Below, in pieces: positions 31,068 through 38,354 of a stretch of DNA of 38,354 nucleotides (position 1 is its first letter; every line of letters begins with the position of its first letter). The notes beneath the pieces were generated by a model that was given only the letters and a program-made list of their open reading frames with translations, was not told where the DNA came from and ran no database searches. Origin of the DNA: CAYZIC01 sp964478335 (GTDB taxonomy: Bacteria; Verrucomicrobiota; Kiritimatiellia; RFP12; DVOR01); NCBI GenBank assembly GCA_964478335.1, contig CAYZIC010000016.1:1-38354 (forward strand), given 5' to 3'. The position numbers were made by a program, and so were the translations under genes.

Positions 31068-31940
31068 CTAGTGGATGGGTGGGTCGATTTCGCGGGGGGC
31101 GGGGGGAAGGCCGGAGTCGAGGGCGACCATGGCAATCCCGAGACGATTGGCGGCGGCGAGGACTTCGGTGCGTTCGAGGAGGACGAGGCGTCCTGCCTGA
31201 AAGGCGATCGCTGAGATGCCGGTCTTTTTGAGGATGCGGATGGTTTCACGGCCAATGACGGGAATATCAAAGCGCATGTCGTGGGCATTTTTGGCGACTT
31301 TGATGCAGACTGCGCCTTTGCCACCGAGCTTGGCACCGCGGTAAAGGGTGGCATTAGTCCCCTCAAATGCCTCAACAGCGAGGATCATCCCCTCTTTGAC
31401 GAGGATCGTTTGCCCGATGTCGAGGTCGCAGACGCCCATAGCGATCTTGTGGCCGAGCTCGATGTCGGACCATTCTCTGGCGTCGGGGGCGCGGGTGGTG
31501 AGCACGCCTGCCTGGGGGATGCACTCGCCCATATAGTAGGAGGATGGCAAGGTCTCGATCCCATTCTCTGCAAAAATCTCAATCACGCGACCAAAGATCG
31601 AGTGGGCGTTTTTGACTTTGAGTGCGCTGAGGGCTTCGCGGGAAAGCTTGTCAAAACGGGTCTGAAAGAGTGCAATCGGGGTGATCTGACCGGCGAGAAT
31701 GATCTGCTTGATGCCGGTACTCTGGGCATAGTCGAGCCCGCGCTGGAGCTCGCCTACGCCCAGAACGTAGCATTCGTCGGCGGCATGGCGGAGCCAGCGG
31801 GTGGTCATGCCGCGAATGGCCAAGACGACGATGCGCTTGACGCCTGCTTGGCGCATACCTTGGAGGAGCTTCTCGGGATAGGTGCCACGACCGGCAAGGA
31901 TCAGCATCGATTCGGGAATGGTGGATGGACTAGTGGGCAT
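31068..31940 (-). CDS. lpxI: UDP-2,3-diacylglucosamine pyrophosphatase LpxI
   Basis: A 290-residue DUF1009 protein, the LpxI type that makes lipid X in organisms lacking LpxH. Visible features are LILAGRGTYPEKLLQGMRQAG, GVGELQRGLDYAQSTGIKQIILAG, the central FGRVIEIFAENG, and the C-terminal GQTILVKEGMILAVEAFEGTNATLYRG. That ends in VKVAKNAHDMRFDIPVIGRETI-like sequence (IKVAKNAHDMRFD here). The ATG at 31940 lies inside the end of the FtsB-like gene (11-nt overlap) and follows GGAGG by about 6 nt, so the longer frame to 31970 is rejected. Placement immediately before lpxB agrees with the pathway order. Confidence 0.95.
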   Translation of the reverse strand: MPTSPSTIPESMLILAGRGTYPEKLLQGMRQAGVKRIVVLAIRGMTTRWLRHAADECYVLGVGELQRGLDYAQSTGIKQIILAGQITPIALFQTRFDKLSREALSALKVKNAHSIFGRVIEIFAENGIETLPSSYYMGECIPQAGVLTTRAPDAREWSDIELGHKIAMGVCDLDIGQTILVKEGMILAVEAFEGTNATLYRGAKLGGKGAVCIKVAKNAHDMRFDIPVIGRETIRILKKTGISAIAFQAGRLVLLERTEVLAAANRLGIAMVALDSGLPPAPREIDPPIH

Positions 31941-32244
31941 CAATGGCCTCCGGGGTTTCATCAAAGACAAAGATCACCTCGTCTTTTTGCACGCGCTTAT
32001 TTTGGCGGGCGAGTTGTTCCACAAATTCAGCGGAGGTTTCAAAACGGCGGGCGTTTTTCTTGAGCTTTTGCAACTCGATCTCTTTTTCTTGTAAGATAGT
32101 GTCAAATTTAACTTGCTGCTTGCGCATGATTTCTAGGTCTTGGTATGCGGGCACCGTATAGCGCAAAAGAATAAAGAGCGCAATAAAAAACGCCGTCATG
32201 GGTAGTGAATAGGTGATTAATAATTTCAGTCCTTTATCCATCAT
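31930..32244 (-). CDS. Small FtsB/DivIC-like septum protein
   Basis: A 104-residue single-pass membrane protein. A short cytoplasmic start (MMDKGLKLLITYSLP) is followed by a hydrophobic helix (about 15-32, MTAFFIALFILLRYTVP). Then comes a charged coiled-coil-like stretch (QDLEIMRKQQVKFDTILQEKEIELQKLKKNARR) and EFVEQLARQNKRVQKDEVIFVF. The shape and the xEExARxxxxxxKxxExxF-like ending match septum formation initiators (FtsB/DivIC), which recruit the FtsQLB complex. AGGA precedes the ATG at 32244 by 8 nt. It starts the operon with lpxI and lpxB, and ftsW lies directly upstream. Confidence 0.78.
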   Translation of the reverse strand: MMDKGLKLLITYSLPMTAFFIALFILLRYTVPAYQDLEIMRKQQVKFDTILQEKEIELQKLKKNARRFETSAEFVEQLARQNKRVQKDEVIFVFDETPEAIDAH

Positions 32245-32272
32245 GGTGTCATTCCTCTCAATCAATGGTGTC

Positions 32273-32301
32273 ATTATGGGCCATTGGATGCTAAAAGTCA
32301 A
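32273..32301 (-). promoter_or_regulatory. Promoter of ftsB-like-lpxI-lpxB
   Basis: Minus strand -35 TTGACT (32296-32301), 17-nt spacer, -10 CATAAT (32273-32278). It lies in the gap after the ftsW stop. Its -10 is 28 nt upstream of the start codon at 32244. Confidence 0.72.
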
Positions 32302-32345
32302 CTCAAAAATGCCCTTACCGCCCTAAAACCTCACTTGCTGCTGGA

Positions 32346-33470
32346 CTAAATCTCGTCGTAGAGCGTGCGCAAGTGGCTGCGATATTGGGCCTGGTGGAGA
32401 CTTTGACGCCCGACACTGTAAAGCAAGCCCATGTTAATAAAGGTCGAGAGCAGACTCGAGCCGCCATAGGACAAAAAGGGTAAGGCAAGTCCCTTGGTCG
32501 GGACCAAGTGGGTCACCACACAGAGGTTGCCACTGATCTGTACCGCCATCAAAAAGGTCACCCCAAAAGCGAGCAACTCGCCTTGCCGGTCTGCGGCATT
32601 GAGCGTAATGCGCACGCCACAGCCAAGCAAAACCAAATAGAGCCCCACGATCGATAACGTACCCACTAACCCGAGCTCTTCTCCCACGACAGAAAAGATA
32701 AAGTCGGTGTGAGCCTCGGAGACGTAGTGATACTTTTGGATCCCACGACCATAGCCCACCCCCCAGATGCCTCCTTGATGAATCGCCACGAGCGACTGCG
32801 TCGCCTGGTGGTTTTCTTCTCGGTCGGTCGACAAGCGGTGTACACGATTGGGATTAAGGGCAATCGCCACACCAATCACTGCAACTGCGATCACTCCCAA
32901 TGGAATCAAATAACGCCAACGCGCCCCTGCTGCCAGCAGCATCACCCCAATCGTCGCAGTCATGATCAGCGTCGTGCCAAAGTCGGGCTCGAGCATCACC
33001 AGTAATATCACTGGTGATAAATAAACCAGTGGTCGCACCACCCCCAGCCAAAACCGAGAATACCCTGACCCCAAGCGCGCATAGTAGCTCGACAAAAAGA
33101 GGACAATCCCAACTTTGACAAATTCACTCGGCTGCACCACAAAGCTACCCGTCAAACCAATCCAACGGCTCGATCCATTGATTGGGTGGCCGATCGGCTC
33201 TGGCAAAAAGACCATGCTCAAGACAATCAACATCACTGTCAGCAAAGCCCAATTCACCCACCGCACCTTATATACACGATAGTTGATCAGCGCAAGCGAT
33301 ACCCCTGCAATCGAGCTGGGGATCAACGCCACCAATTGCCTAAAAAGGTAGCTCCCCAAAAAGGTATCCGTATTGCCCATCATCGCCGTCGCCGACCCTA
33401 CCATACACAGCCCGGTCAGCGTCAGCGTCAGGATTATTAAAAAAAATACTTGCAGCGTTGTCTGCGTCAT
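32346..33470 (-). CDS. ftsW: FtsW/RodA SEDS glycosyltransferase
   Basis: A 374-residue polytopic protein of the SEDS family, about ten membrane helices. It polymerises lipid II into glycan strands with a partner class B PBP. Family motifs are NGSSRWIGLTGSFVVQPSEFVK, MLEPDFGTTLI, HTDFIFSVVGEELGLVG, and FLSYGGSSLLSTFINMGLL near the C terminus. FtsW rather than RodA is inferred from its place after murD and the LysM gene. The ATG at 33470 follows AGAGA by about 7 nt; a GTG one codon upstream is the alternative. A terminator 23 nt before the start implies either read-through or an unrecognised promoter. Confidence 0.92.
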   Translation of the reverse strand: MTQTTLQVFFLIILTLTLTGLCMVGSATAMMGNTDTFLGSYLFRQLVALIPSSIAGVSLALINYRVYKVRWVNWALLTVMLIVLSMVFLPEPIGHPINGSSRWIGLTGSFVVQPSEFVKVGIVLFLSSYYARLGSGYSRFWLGVVRPLVYLSPVILLVMLEPDFGTTLIMTATIGVMLLAAGARWRYLIPLGVIAVAVIGVAIALNPNRVHRLSTDREENHQATQSLVAIHQGGIWGVGYGRGIQKYHYVSEAHTDFIFSVVGEELGLVGTLSIVGLYLVLLGCGVRITLNAADRQGELLAFGVTFLMAVQISGNLCVVTHLVPTKGLALPFLSYGGSSLLSTFINMGLLYSVGRQSLHQAQYRSHLRTLYDEI

Positions 33471-33487
33471 CACTTAATCTCTGGATT

Positions 33488-33516
33488 AAAAAAGGGACCC
33501 CTGTTACAGAGTCCCT
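33488..33516 (-). terminator. Terminator after the LysM gene, before ftsW
   Basis: Minus strand AGGGAC (33516-33511) pairs with GTCCCT (33498-33493) around an inner CTG/CAG pair, then TTTTTT. It lies 29 nt after the LysM stop and only 23 nt before the ftsW start. Confidence 0.78.
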
Positions 33517-33544
33517 AGGTTCTCGCCTCAATAGGCGTATCACA

Positions 33545-34549
33545 TTACTTAGTGGTCGTAGGGATCTTGATCTCAGTCCCCACAGCGACCTCATTGGAGG
33601 TGAGGTTGTTGATCGACTTGAGCAAACCCACGCTCACGCCCCAAGTCATACCAATGCTCACAAGGTCCTCATTTTCCTGTACGATGTGCGTCTGGTACTT
33701 TTGGACAGGGTCAGGCGTGATCACATCGACGGCCGGAGGTGGTGTCATCCCATCTGCGACAACAGGATCTACAGGCACTGCGGCTGGAGGCATCATCGGA
33801 TCAACAGGTGCTACGACTGGCTTTTTAACAGGCTTCACAGCCGGCTTAGCGGCGGGCTTTTTAACCGGTTTCTTGACCATAGGCTTCTTAACGGCGGGCT
33901 TTTGGGCAGCCTTAGCACTCGGAGTCTTAGTCGCACCAAGGATCACAATCTTTTGACCGACGCGGATACGATCACCCTTGATGCCGTTAGCTTTGCGGAT
34001 CTTAGCGATGCTTGCACCAAATTTCTCAGCGATGAGCGAGAGCGAATCGCCCGCCTGGATCGTGTAGACAGGTCCCTTGCTAGCGCGAGCGGAATCGACA
34101 GCCTTTTTGCCACCCTTGGGTGGTGGATTAGCTGGCTTAGAGAGATCACAATAGGGCAACTTGATCTTTTGACCAACGTGGACCTTGTGCACATCCTTGA
34201 CCTGAGGATTGAGGGCCTTGACTTGGTTGAGGGTAAAGCCATAACGGTAGGCCACGCCACCAAAAGAATCGCCGCTTTCCAGCGTGTAGGTCACCGTTTC
34301 GGGCTTAGCAGGCTCGATAGGCTTGATCGGCTCAGGCTTAACCGTCTCGATCACGATTTCTTCTTCGTCGGTAACCGGAGTCTCTGCCACCTCTGCTGGA
34401 GGATTGACGGGCACGACAACTGTCTGGCGCAAGCCTGCCAGACGGGCTGCTTCAGCTTGCGCTTGCACGCGGGTTTGGCACCCGGTAAAGCTCACCACAC
34501 CGATGAGGAGGATCAATAAGCTGCACAATGAAAGTGTTTTACTGGTCAT
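33545..34549 (-). CDS. Lipoprotein with three LysM domains
   Basis: A 334-residue lipoprotein, with signal LLILLIGVVSFTGC (C24). LysM1 spans about 87-132 (YTLESGDSFGGVAYRYG...VGQKIKLP), LysM2 about 161-204 (YTIQAGDSLSLIAEKFG...VGQKIVIL) and LysM3 about 286-330 (HIVQENEDLVSIGMTWG...VGTEIKIP). A Lys/Pro-rich low-complexity linker (about 215-250, KKP repeats) separates LysM2 and LysM3. No peptidase domain is seen, so it binds but probably does not cut peptidoglycan. The start overlaps murD by 11 nt with AAGGA 8 nt upstream. In Chlamydia an NlpD-like LysM gene lies at the same place between murD and ftsW. The long upstream frame to 34777 is a shadow of murD. Confidence 0.9.
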   Translation of the reverse strand: MTSKTLSLCSLLILLIGVVSFTGCQTRVQAQAEAARLAGLRQTVVVPVNPPAEVAETPVTDEEEIVIETVKPEPIKPIEPAKPETVTYTLESGDSFGGVAYRYGFTLNQVKALNPQVKDVHKVHVGQKIKLPYCDLSKPANPPPKGGKKAVDSARASKGPVYTIQAGDSLSLIAEKFGASIAKIRKANGIKGDRIRVGQKIVILGATKTPSAKAAQKPAVKKPMVKKPVKKPAAKPAVKPVKKPVVAPVDPMMPPAAVPVDPVVADGMTPPPAVDVITPDPVQKYQTHIVQENEDLVSIGMTWGVSVGLLKSINNLTSNEVAVGTEIKIPTTTK

Positions 34550-35768
34550 TTTTAGATTCCTTGTTCTCTTGATAACATTCAATACATCGTTTAAAATCAT
34601 CCCCACGCGCCGCATAGCTGACATATTGGTCAAAGCTCGCCGTACCCGGAGACAGCAATAGCACATCACCAGAGCGAGCTTGATCAAGCGCTTCCTGCAC
34701 CGCCACATCCATCGTTTGACACTGAGTGCAAGGCACAGTTGTAGACCACGATTGATAGAGCTTTTCCGATGACTCACCTATAAGATACACTTTTTTTGCA
34801 AAAAAAGCTAGCCCCTCTTTCAAAAAATCAGCACTTTTTTCCTTTAATTGACCTCCTGCGATCAAAAAAAGCGGTTTTCCGACCATTTTGAGCGCAGCTT
34901 CTGTCGCTGAAAGTGACGTCGCCTTAGAATCATCGATACAAATAACCCCCTGCACATCGGCGACCTTTTCCATGCGATGATGCAGCGGCTCAAAACCCTG
35001 CAAAGCGGCCTCAATCTGACCATCACTCAGCTCAAGCTTACGCAGCAAATGATACGCCGCTGCCGCTGCCTGCCGTAGCACTGGATTATTAAAATAGCTC
35101 TGACCTAAATCAAGCGTCAAGTCTGCCCCATCAAAATAGTGCACCTGCGCACCGGCTGGCACACACCCCTGCGCATCAAAGCCCAGAGGCAAAAGCACCA
35201 AATCCCCCGCACCCATCGCTTGAAAAAGCCGCCGTTTGAGTCCACCATAGACCGCCATCGTCCCATGACGATTGAGATGATCAGTCTGCAAATTGAGCAA
35301 AATAGCACATTCGGGATGAAAGCGTACCGTGTGCTCCATCTGAAACGAGCTCACCTCGACCACCGCCACCACACCACGACCATCATCTGCATACTCGAGC
35401 ACACGCTGGCAAAGCGGCGTACCATAATTCCCCGCCGTACACGCCTGACGACCAGCCATCACCAGCGCATCCGTACACAGCTTGACCAGCGAGCTCTTGC
35501 CCTTGCTACCCGTGACCGCCACACTCTGGCCCCGCCAATAGCGCGACCCCAGCTCCAGCTCCGAGATAATCTCCATCCCAACAGCACGAGCCTCAGCAAG
35601 CCACCGATGCTCCAGCGCAATCGCCGGACTTACCACACACAGATCAGCTGCCACATTAGGCCACACATCATCACCATCGAGTACCGTCACCGTCCAGCCT
35701 TCACGCGCCAAAAGCGCCTGCGCAGCGCGCCCACTCTTGCCCGCGCCCAAAACAATCGCACGATTCAC
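34539..35768 (-). CDS. murD: UDP-N-acetylmuramoylalanine-D-glutamate ligase
   Basis: A Mur ligase adding D-Glu to UDP-MurNAc-L-Ala in the cytoplasm. Visible are an N-terminal nucleotide-binding fold (RAIVLGAGKSGRAAQALL), the ATP loop VTGSKGKSSLVKL, NLQTDHLNRHG (the Mur ligase Asp-His region), FEPLHHRMEKV and IDDSKATS. LLLSPGTASFDQY comes near the end. I place the start at the GTG 35768, one base after the hemB stop and following AGG by 6 nt, which gives 409 residues. ATG 35798 (419 residues) is the other option, overlapping hemB. At 409-419 residues it is on the short side for MurD. It lies between hemB and the LysM gene in one transcript. Confidence 0.93.
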   Translation of the reverse strand: MNRAIVLGAGKSGRAAQALLAREGWTVTVLDGDDVWPNVAADLCVVSPAIALEHRWLAEARAVGMEIISELELGSRYWRGQSVAVTGSKGKSSLVKLCTDALVMAGRQACTAGNYGTPLCQRVLEYADDGRGVVAVVEVSSFQMEHTVRFHPECAILLNLQTDHLNRHGTMAVYGGLKRRLFQAMGAGDLVLLPLGFDAQGCVPAGAQVHYFDGADLTLDLGQSYFNNPVLRQAAAAAYHLLRKLELSDGQIEAALQGFEPLHHRMEKVADVQGVICIDDSKATSLSATEAALKMVGKPLFLIAGGQLKEKSADFLKEGLAFFAKKVYLIGESSEKLYQSWSTTVPCTQCQTMDVAVQEALDQARSGDVLLLSPGTASFDQYVSYAARGDDFKRCIECYQENKESKNDQ

Positions 35769-35769
35769 A

Positions 35770-36756
35770 TTAAGCCTGCTTTCCAAAAAGCGCCTCATAA
35801 CGCGGCGCCCAATACGAGATAATAATATCGGCACCCGCACGCGTTAGCGCCACGATCGATTCACGGATCATCTCATCGAGATCACCCCACCCACGATCAG
35901 CCATCGCAATCAGCATCGAGTATTCGCCACTGACATTATAAGCCGCCACCGGCAAATCCGTGCGAGCCTTGACCGCTGCAATCATGTCCAAATAAAAGAG
36001 CGCAGGCTTGACCATCAAGATATCCGCACCCTCCGCCTCATCAAGCGTCGACTCTAGTAAAGCATTACCCACATTACCAGGCGATGCCTGATAACCCTTG
36101 CGGTCGCCCTTGCCTGGTGCTGAATCCTCCGCATCACGAAATGGCCCATACATCGACGACGCAAACTTCGTCGAATACGCCATCACAATTGTCTGCGTAA
36201 ACCCAGCCTCATCCAGCGCCGCGCGCATCATCCCAATCTGGCCATCCATCATCGCACTCGGCGCCACCACATCTGCACCAGCCTGCGCATGCGAAACCGC
36301 CACCTTAGCCAGCAGCTCAATCGCCGCATCATTATCCACCTCACCATGACAATCCAGCGGACCACAATGACCATGACTCGTGTATGCACACAGACACACA
36401 TCAGTCATCACCACCAGATTAGGGTACGCCCGCTTAATCTGCCCAATCGCCATCTGCACCACACCTGTCGACGACCAAGCACCATGACCACCATTATCCT
36501 TGTCACCATCCTCATGGCCAAAGAGCAAAACCCCACCGATCCCCTGAGCCACCACAGGCCCCAGAGCAACAATCAGCTCATCGACACTGTAGCGAAATTG
36601 ACCCGGCATCGACTCAATCGCCTCCTTACGACCAGACCCTCCAACCAAAAAGACCGGCCACACCCACTTAGCAGGCCCCGGTATCTCAAGATCAAACATC
36701 GCCCGAATCATCGGCGTACGACGCACACGACGCAAACGCAACGCTGGAAAATTCAT
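35770..36756 (-). CDS. hemB: Delta-aminolevulinic acid dehydratase (porphobilinogen synthase)
   Basis: A 328-residue tetrapyrrole enzyme joining two aminolevulinates to porphobilinogen. The zinc-binding cysteine set is in MTDVCLCAYTSHGHCG (C121, C123, C131), so this is the zinc rather than the magnesium-only type. The Schiff-base lysines are in MAYSTKFASS (K197) and ILMVKPA (K250). RLRRVRRTPMIRAM and YNVSGEYSML are also standard. The ATG at 36756 lies one base after the proC stop (TGA-G-ATG), which implies coupled translation. Its presence between proline and cell-wall genes is a housekeeping grouping with no clear pathway link. Confidence 0.97.
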   Translation of the reverse strand: MNFPALRLRRVRRTPMIRAMFDLEIPGPAKWVWPVFLVGGSGRKEAIESMPGQFRYSVDELIVALGPVVAQGIGGVLLFGHEDGDKDNGGHGAWSSTGVVQMAIGQIKRAYPNLVVMTDVCLCAYTSHGHCGPLDCHGEVDNDAAIELLAKVAVSHAQAGADVVAPSAMMDGQIGMMRAALDEAGFTQTIVMAYSTKFASSMYGPFRDAEDSAPGKGDRKGYQASPGNVGNALLESTLDEAEGADILMVKPALFYLDMIAAVKARTDLPVAAYNVSGEYSMLIAMADRGWGDLDEMIRESIVALTRAGADIIISYWAPRYEALFGKQA

Positions 36757-36757
36757 C

Positions 36758-37567
36758 TCACTTACCCCCATTCAGCTCTGCACTGCGAGCCGCAGCCGCA
36801 AGAATAGCCCCTTGCAAATCAGCCACACACCCAGACGACTCAAGCGCATCGATACCCGCCTGCGTCGTACCACCCTTGCTACTGACAGCAGCAATAAAAT
36901 CATCCAGCGACGAAGACCTTTCAGTCAAATACATCGCCGTACCCAGCAGCGTCTGCAAAGCAAAAGCCTCCGCCACCTCCTCTGCAAGACCAGCCTTAGC
37001 AGCAGCCCCAGCAAAAGCCTTCACCACCCACGCAATAAAAGCCGGCCCAGACCCCGACAGCCCAGTCACCGCATCAAATTCCCCCTCAGGCGTTTCCGAT
37101 ACAGCACCCAGCGCAGAAAAGATCCTCTCCACCAGCTTCTTATCCTTGATCAAACTATCCGCACAATACGCCGTCATCCCCTCACCCACCGCAAGCGGCA
37201 GATTAGGCATCACACGAATCAACCGAGGACCCACTCCCACATAACCACGCAGCGTAGCCAAAGACACCCCAGCAGCAATCGAAATCACCAAATGCCGCTT
37301 CGTCAGCGCCATCCCCTCAACCGCAGCCCGCAGATCCTGCGGCTTCACCGCCAAAATAATCACATCATGATCAACAAGATTCCTCGGATCCAAACAGCTA
37401 AAAACAGCAAGATCAGGATAATTCAAAGACAAAACCACCTGCTGCTCAACGCAATGTTCCACAACCGTAATCCGATCCTCCGGCACAATCCGCTTAGCAA
37501 TAATCCCAGAAAAGATCGCCTCAGCCATCTTACCACCACCCACAAAAAGTATCCTCACAGCAGCCAT
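36758..37567 (-). CDS. proC: Pyrroline-5-carboxylate reductase
   Basis: A 269-residue NAD(P)H enzyme, the last step of proline synthesis. N-terminal ILFVGGGKMAEAIFSG (Rossmann loop), AVKPQDL, SIAAGVSL, RVMPNLP, the substrate-site VTGLSGSGPAF, and KGGTTQAGI near the end are all present. Length is normal. The ATG at 37567 follows GGAGG by 5-6 nt. The open frame to 37636 covers the promoter and is rejected. It begins a transcript with hemB, murD and the LysM gene (gaps of 1 nt, 1 nt and an 11-nt overlap). Confidence 0.96.
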   Translation of the reverse strand: MAAVRILFVGGGKMAEAIFSGIIAKRIVPEDRITVVEHCVEQQVVLSLNYPDLAVFSCLDPRNLVDHDVIILAVKPQDLRAAVEGMALTKRHLVISIAAGVSLATLRGYVGVGPRLIRVMPNLPLAVGEGMTAYCADSLIKDKKLVERIFSALGAVSETPEGEFDAVTGLSGSGPAFIAWVVKAFAGAAAKAGLAEEVAEAFALQTLLGTAMYLTERSSSLDDFIAAVSSKGGTTQAGIDALESSGCVADLQGAILAAAARSAELNGGK

Positions 37568-37607
37568 AATAACCTCCAATAAATAGATTAACCAATAATC
37601 ACCCCAA

Positions 37608-37636
37608 ACTGTACAGCACTTCCCCCAAAAAAGCAA
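37608..37636 (-). promoter_or_regulatory. Promoter of proC-hemB-murD-LysM
   Basis: Minus strand -35 TTGCTT (37631-37636), 17-nt spacer beginning TTTTGGGGG, -10 TACAGT (37608-37613). Both boxes resemble those of the sulfatase and speA promoters. Confidence 0.7.
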
Positions 37637-38103
37637 GCAAAAAAACCATCAAACTTGCGGTCGCTACGCGACCACAAGGTCGCAGGTCGCTTGACAGTCG
37701 CTGCGACTGTTCCAAGAGACCGCAGGCCGTTCCGCGAGGCGAGTTCAGTGCGAGACCTGACGAGTCGGGGGCATGGAGTGGGAGGCGACCATCGCCCAGA
37801 CAGCCCCCATCACAGGCCGACGCCGTGCTAGGCCTGCCAGGGTTTTTGGGCGGCGAGCACACAATGTCCCTGACTCAATCCCCCACCCCACGCCAGATCT
37901 CTCCCTCCCACCCCACCCAAAATACAACAAGGATGCGCCATGAGCCCGCGAGCTCATGGCGCATCCTCATTTGTGTCTTTTTGTGGTCTTTTGTGGTTAA
38001 AAAATCTAGCAGACCTACGCTACCTCTGGCAGCGTCCACCAATAGGGAGCGCAACGACCGTTATAAGAGGCGCAGCCTCGCTCCCACATTCTAGCCGCTC
38101 CGC
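37637..38103. repeat. Gap with hairpin repeats and the 85-nt dispersed element
   Basis: Hairpins GGTCGC-TAC-GCGACC (about 37658-37672) and ACAGTCG-CTG-CGACTGT (about 37694-37710) are followed by an inverted copy of the 85-nt element (about 37738-37826). The rest has CACAAAAGAC-type direct repeats (about 37974-38000) and AGGCGCAGCCTCGCTCC near 38070, which also occurs near 28882. No gene is seen. Confidence 0.72.
37930..37967 (-). terminator. Strong hairpin, probable mnmG terminator
   Basis: A perfect 15-bp stem AGGATGCGCCATGAG/CTCATGGCGCATCCT with an 8-nt loop. It lies 136 nt after the mnmG stop. The T-rich sequence beyond it is only partial on both strands, so termination is likely but not certain. 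Confidence 0.5.
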
Positions 38104-38354
38104 CTACCCACGCTTGATCGTGATCGCCAAGATCGCAATATCAGCAGGATTCACACCAGGAATCGATGCCGCCTGACGCAAATTCGCAGGACGGATCTTA
38201 GTCAGCTTTTCACGCGCCTCAAATCGCAAATGGTTGATCGACATATAGTCCATATCAGCCGGGATCAACAGCTCCTCATCATGACGCAGACGAGCCGCCT
38301 CCATCTCCTCACGCTCAATATAGCCAGCATACTTCACAGCGATCGTCATTTCCT
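38104..38354 (-). CDS. mnmG: MnmG (GidA) tRNA modification enzyme, C-terminal part
   Basis: The last 83 codons of a gene that continues past the right edge. The sequence IAVKYAGYIEREEMEAARL, IPADMDY, EAREKLTKIRPANLRQAASIPGVNPADI is the conserved C-terminal helical domain of MnmG. With MnmE, MnmG makes the carboxymethylaminomethyl modification at U34 of several tRNAs. The FAD domain is outside the window. The ATG at 38349 is internal and is not the start. The stop at 38104 is in the expected place relative to the family end. Confidence 0.93.
   Translation of the reverse strand, partial: EMTIAVKYAGYIEREEMEAARLRHDEELLIPADMDYMSINHLRFEAREKLTKIRPANLRQAASIPGVNPADIAILAITIKRG

Overview
The window carries one edge tRNA, about 30 protein genes and long repeat-filled gaps from a Gram-negative (diderm) bacterium. 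The diderm call rests on lipid A genes (lpxI, lpxB), lipoprotein signals and a MacA/MacB/TolC-type export operon. A member of the PVC group (Lentisphaerae, Kiritimatiellae or Verrucomicrobia-like) fits best. The reasons are a murD - LysM lipoprotein - ftsW gene order like that of the chlamydial dcw cluster, GTP-type PEP carboxykinase, a Tat-exported Cys-type sulfatase and Flp pilins with a GQTMVEY-type processing site. The phylum is inferred, not proven: no rRNA is present.

Layout. 1-1.2 kb: tRNA-Asp and a C_GCAxxG_C_C protein. 1.3-4.5 kb: polyamine operon speA plus a carboxynorspermidine-dehydrogenase-like gene, divergent from dnaN (4.9-6.0 kb). 6.2-10.3 kb: a minus-strand operon of two Flp pilins, a TadE-like and a TadG-like protein, and comM. 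10.4-13.7 kb: aromatic amino acid operon aroF followed by a TyrA-chorismate mutase-prephenate dehydratase-ACT fusion, preceded by a complete-looking transcription attenuator. 14.3-16.6 kb: DUF3127 SSB-like gene, prmC, pdxA. 16.7-20.5 kb: sulfatase, a broken GxxExxY gene, mutY, and a DEDDh exonuclease. 20.9-25.8 kb: four-gene efflux operon with a PmrA/QseB-type box at its promoter. 26.0-27.9 kb: pckG. 28.9-29.8 kb: class D beta-lactamase-like lipoprotein. 29.9-32.2 kb: small FtsB-like protein, lpxI, lpxB. 32.3-37.6 kb: proC, hemB, murD, LysM lipoprotein, ftsW. The 3' end of mnmG closes the window.

The strongest discovery is upstream of aroF. A sigma70-type promoter (TTGACA, 17 nt, TATTGT) precedes a 24-codon leader peptide with seven Phe/Tyr codons among residues 6-14. 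An antiterminator segment and a 10-bp terminator with seven U follow. This is the layout of a ribosome-mediated attenuator sensing both Phe and Tyr, the products of the operon it precedes.

The gaps are filled with small GC-rich hairpins whose arms differ in sequence but stay complementary, together with larger dispersed elements. Ten sigma70-like promoters can be read. Nine have a 17-nt spacer and one 18 nt. Several share a T-run plus GGGG just after the -35 hexamer, and one sits so close to a pilin start codon that the mRNA would be leaderless.
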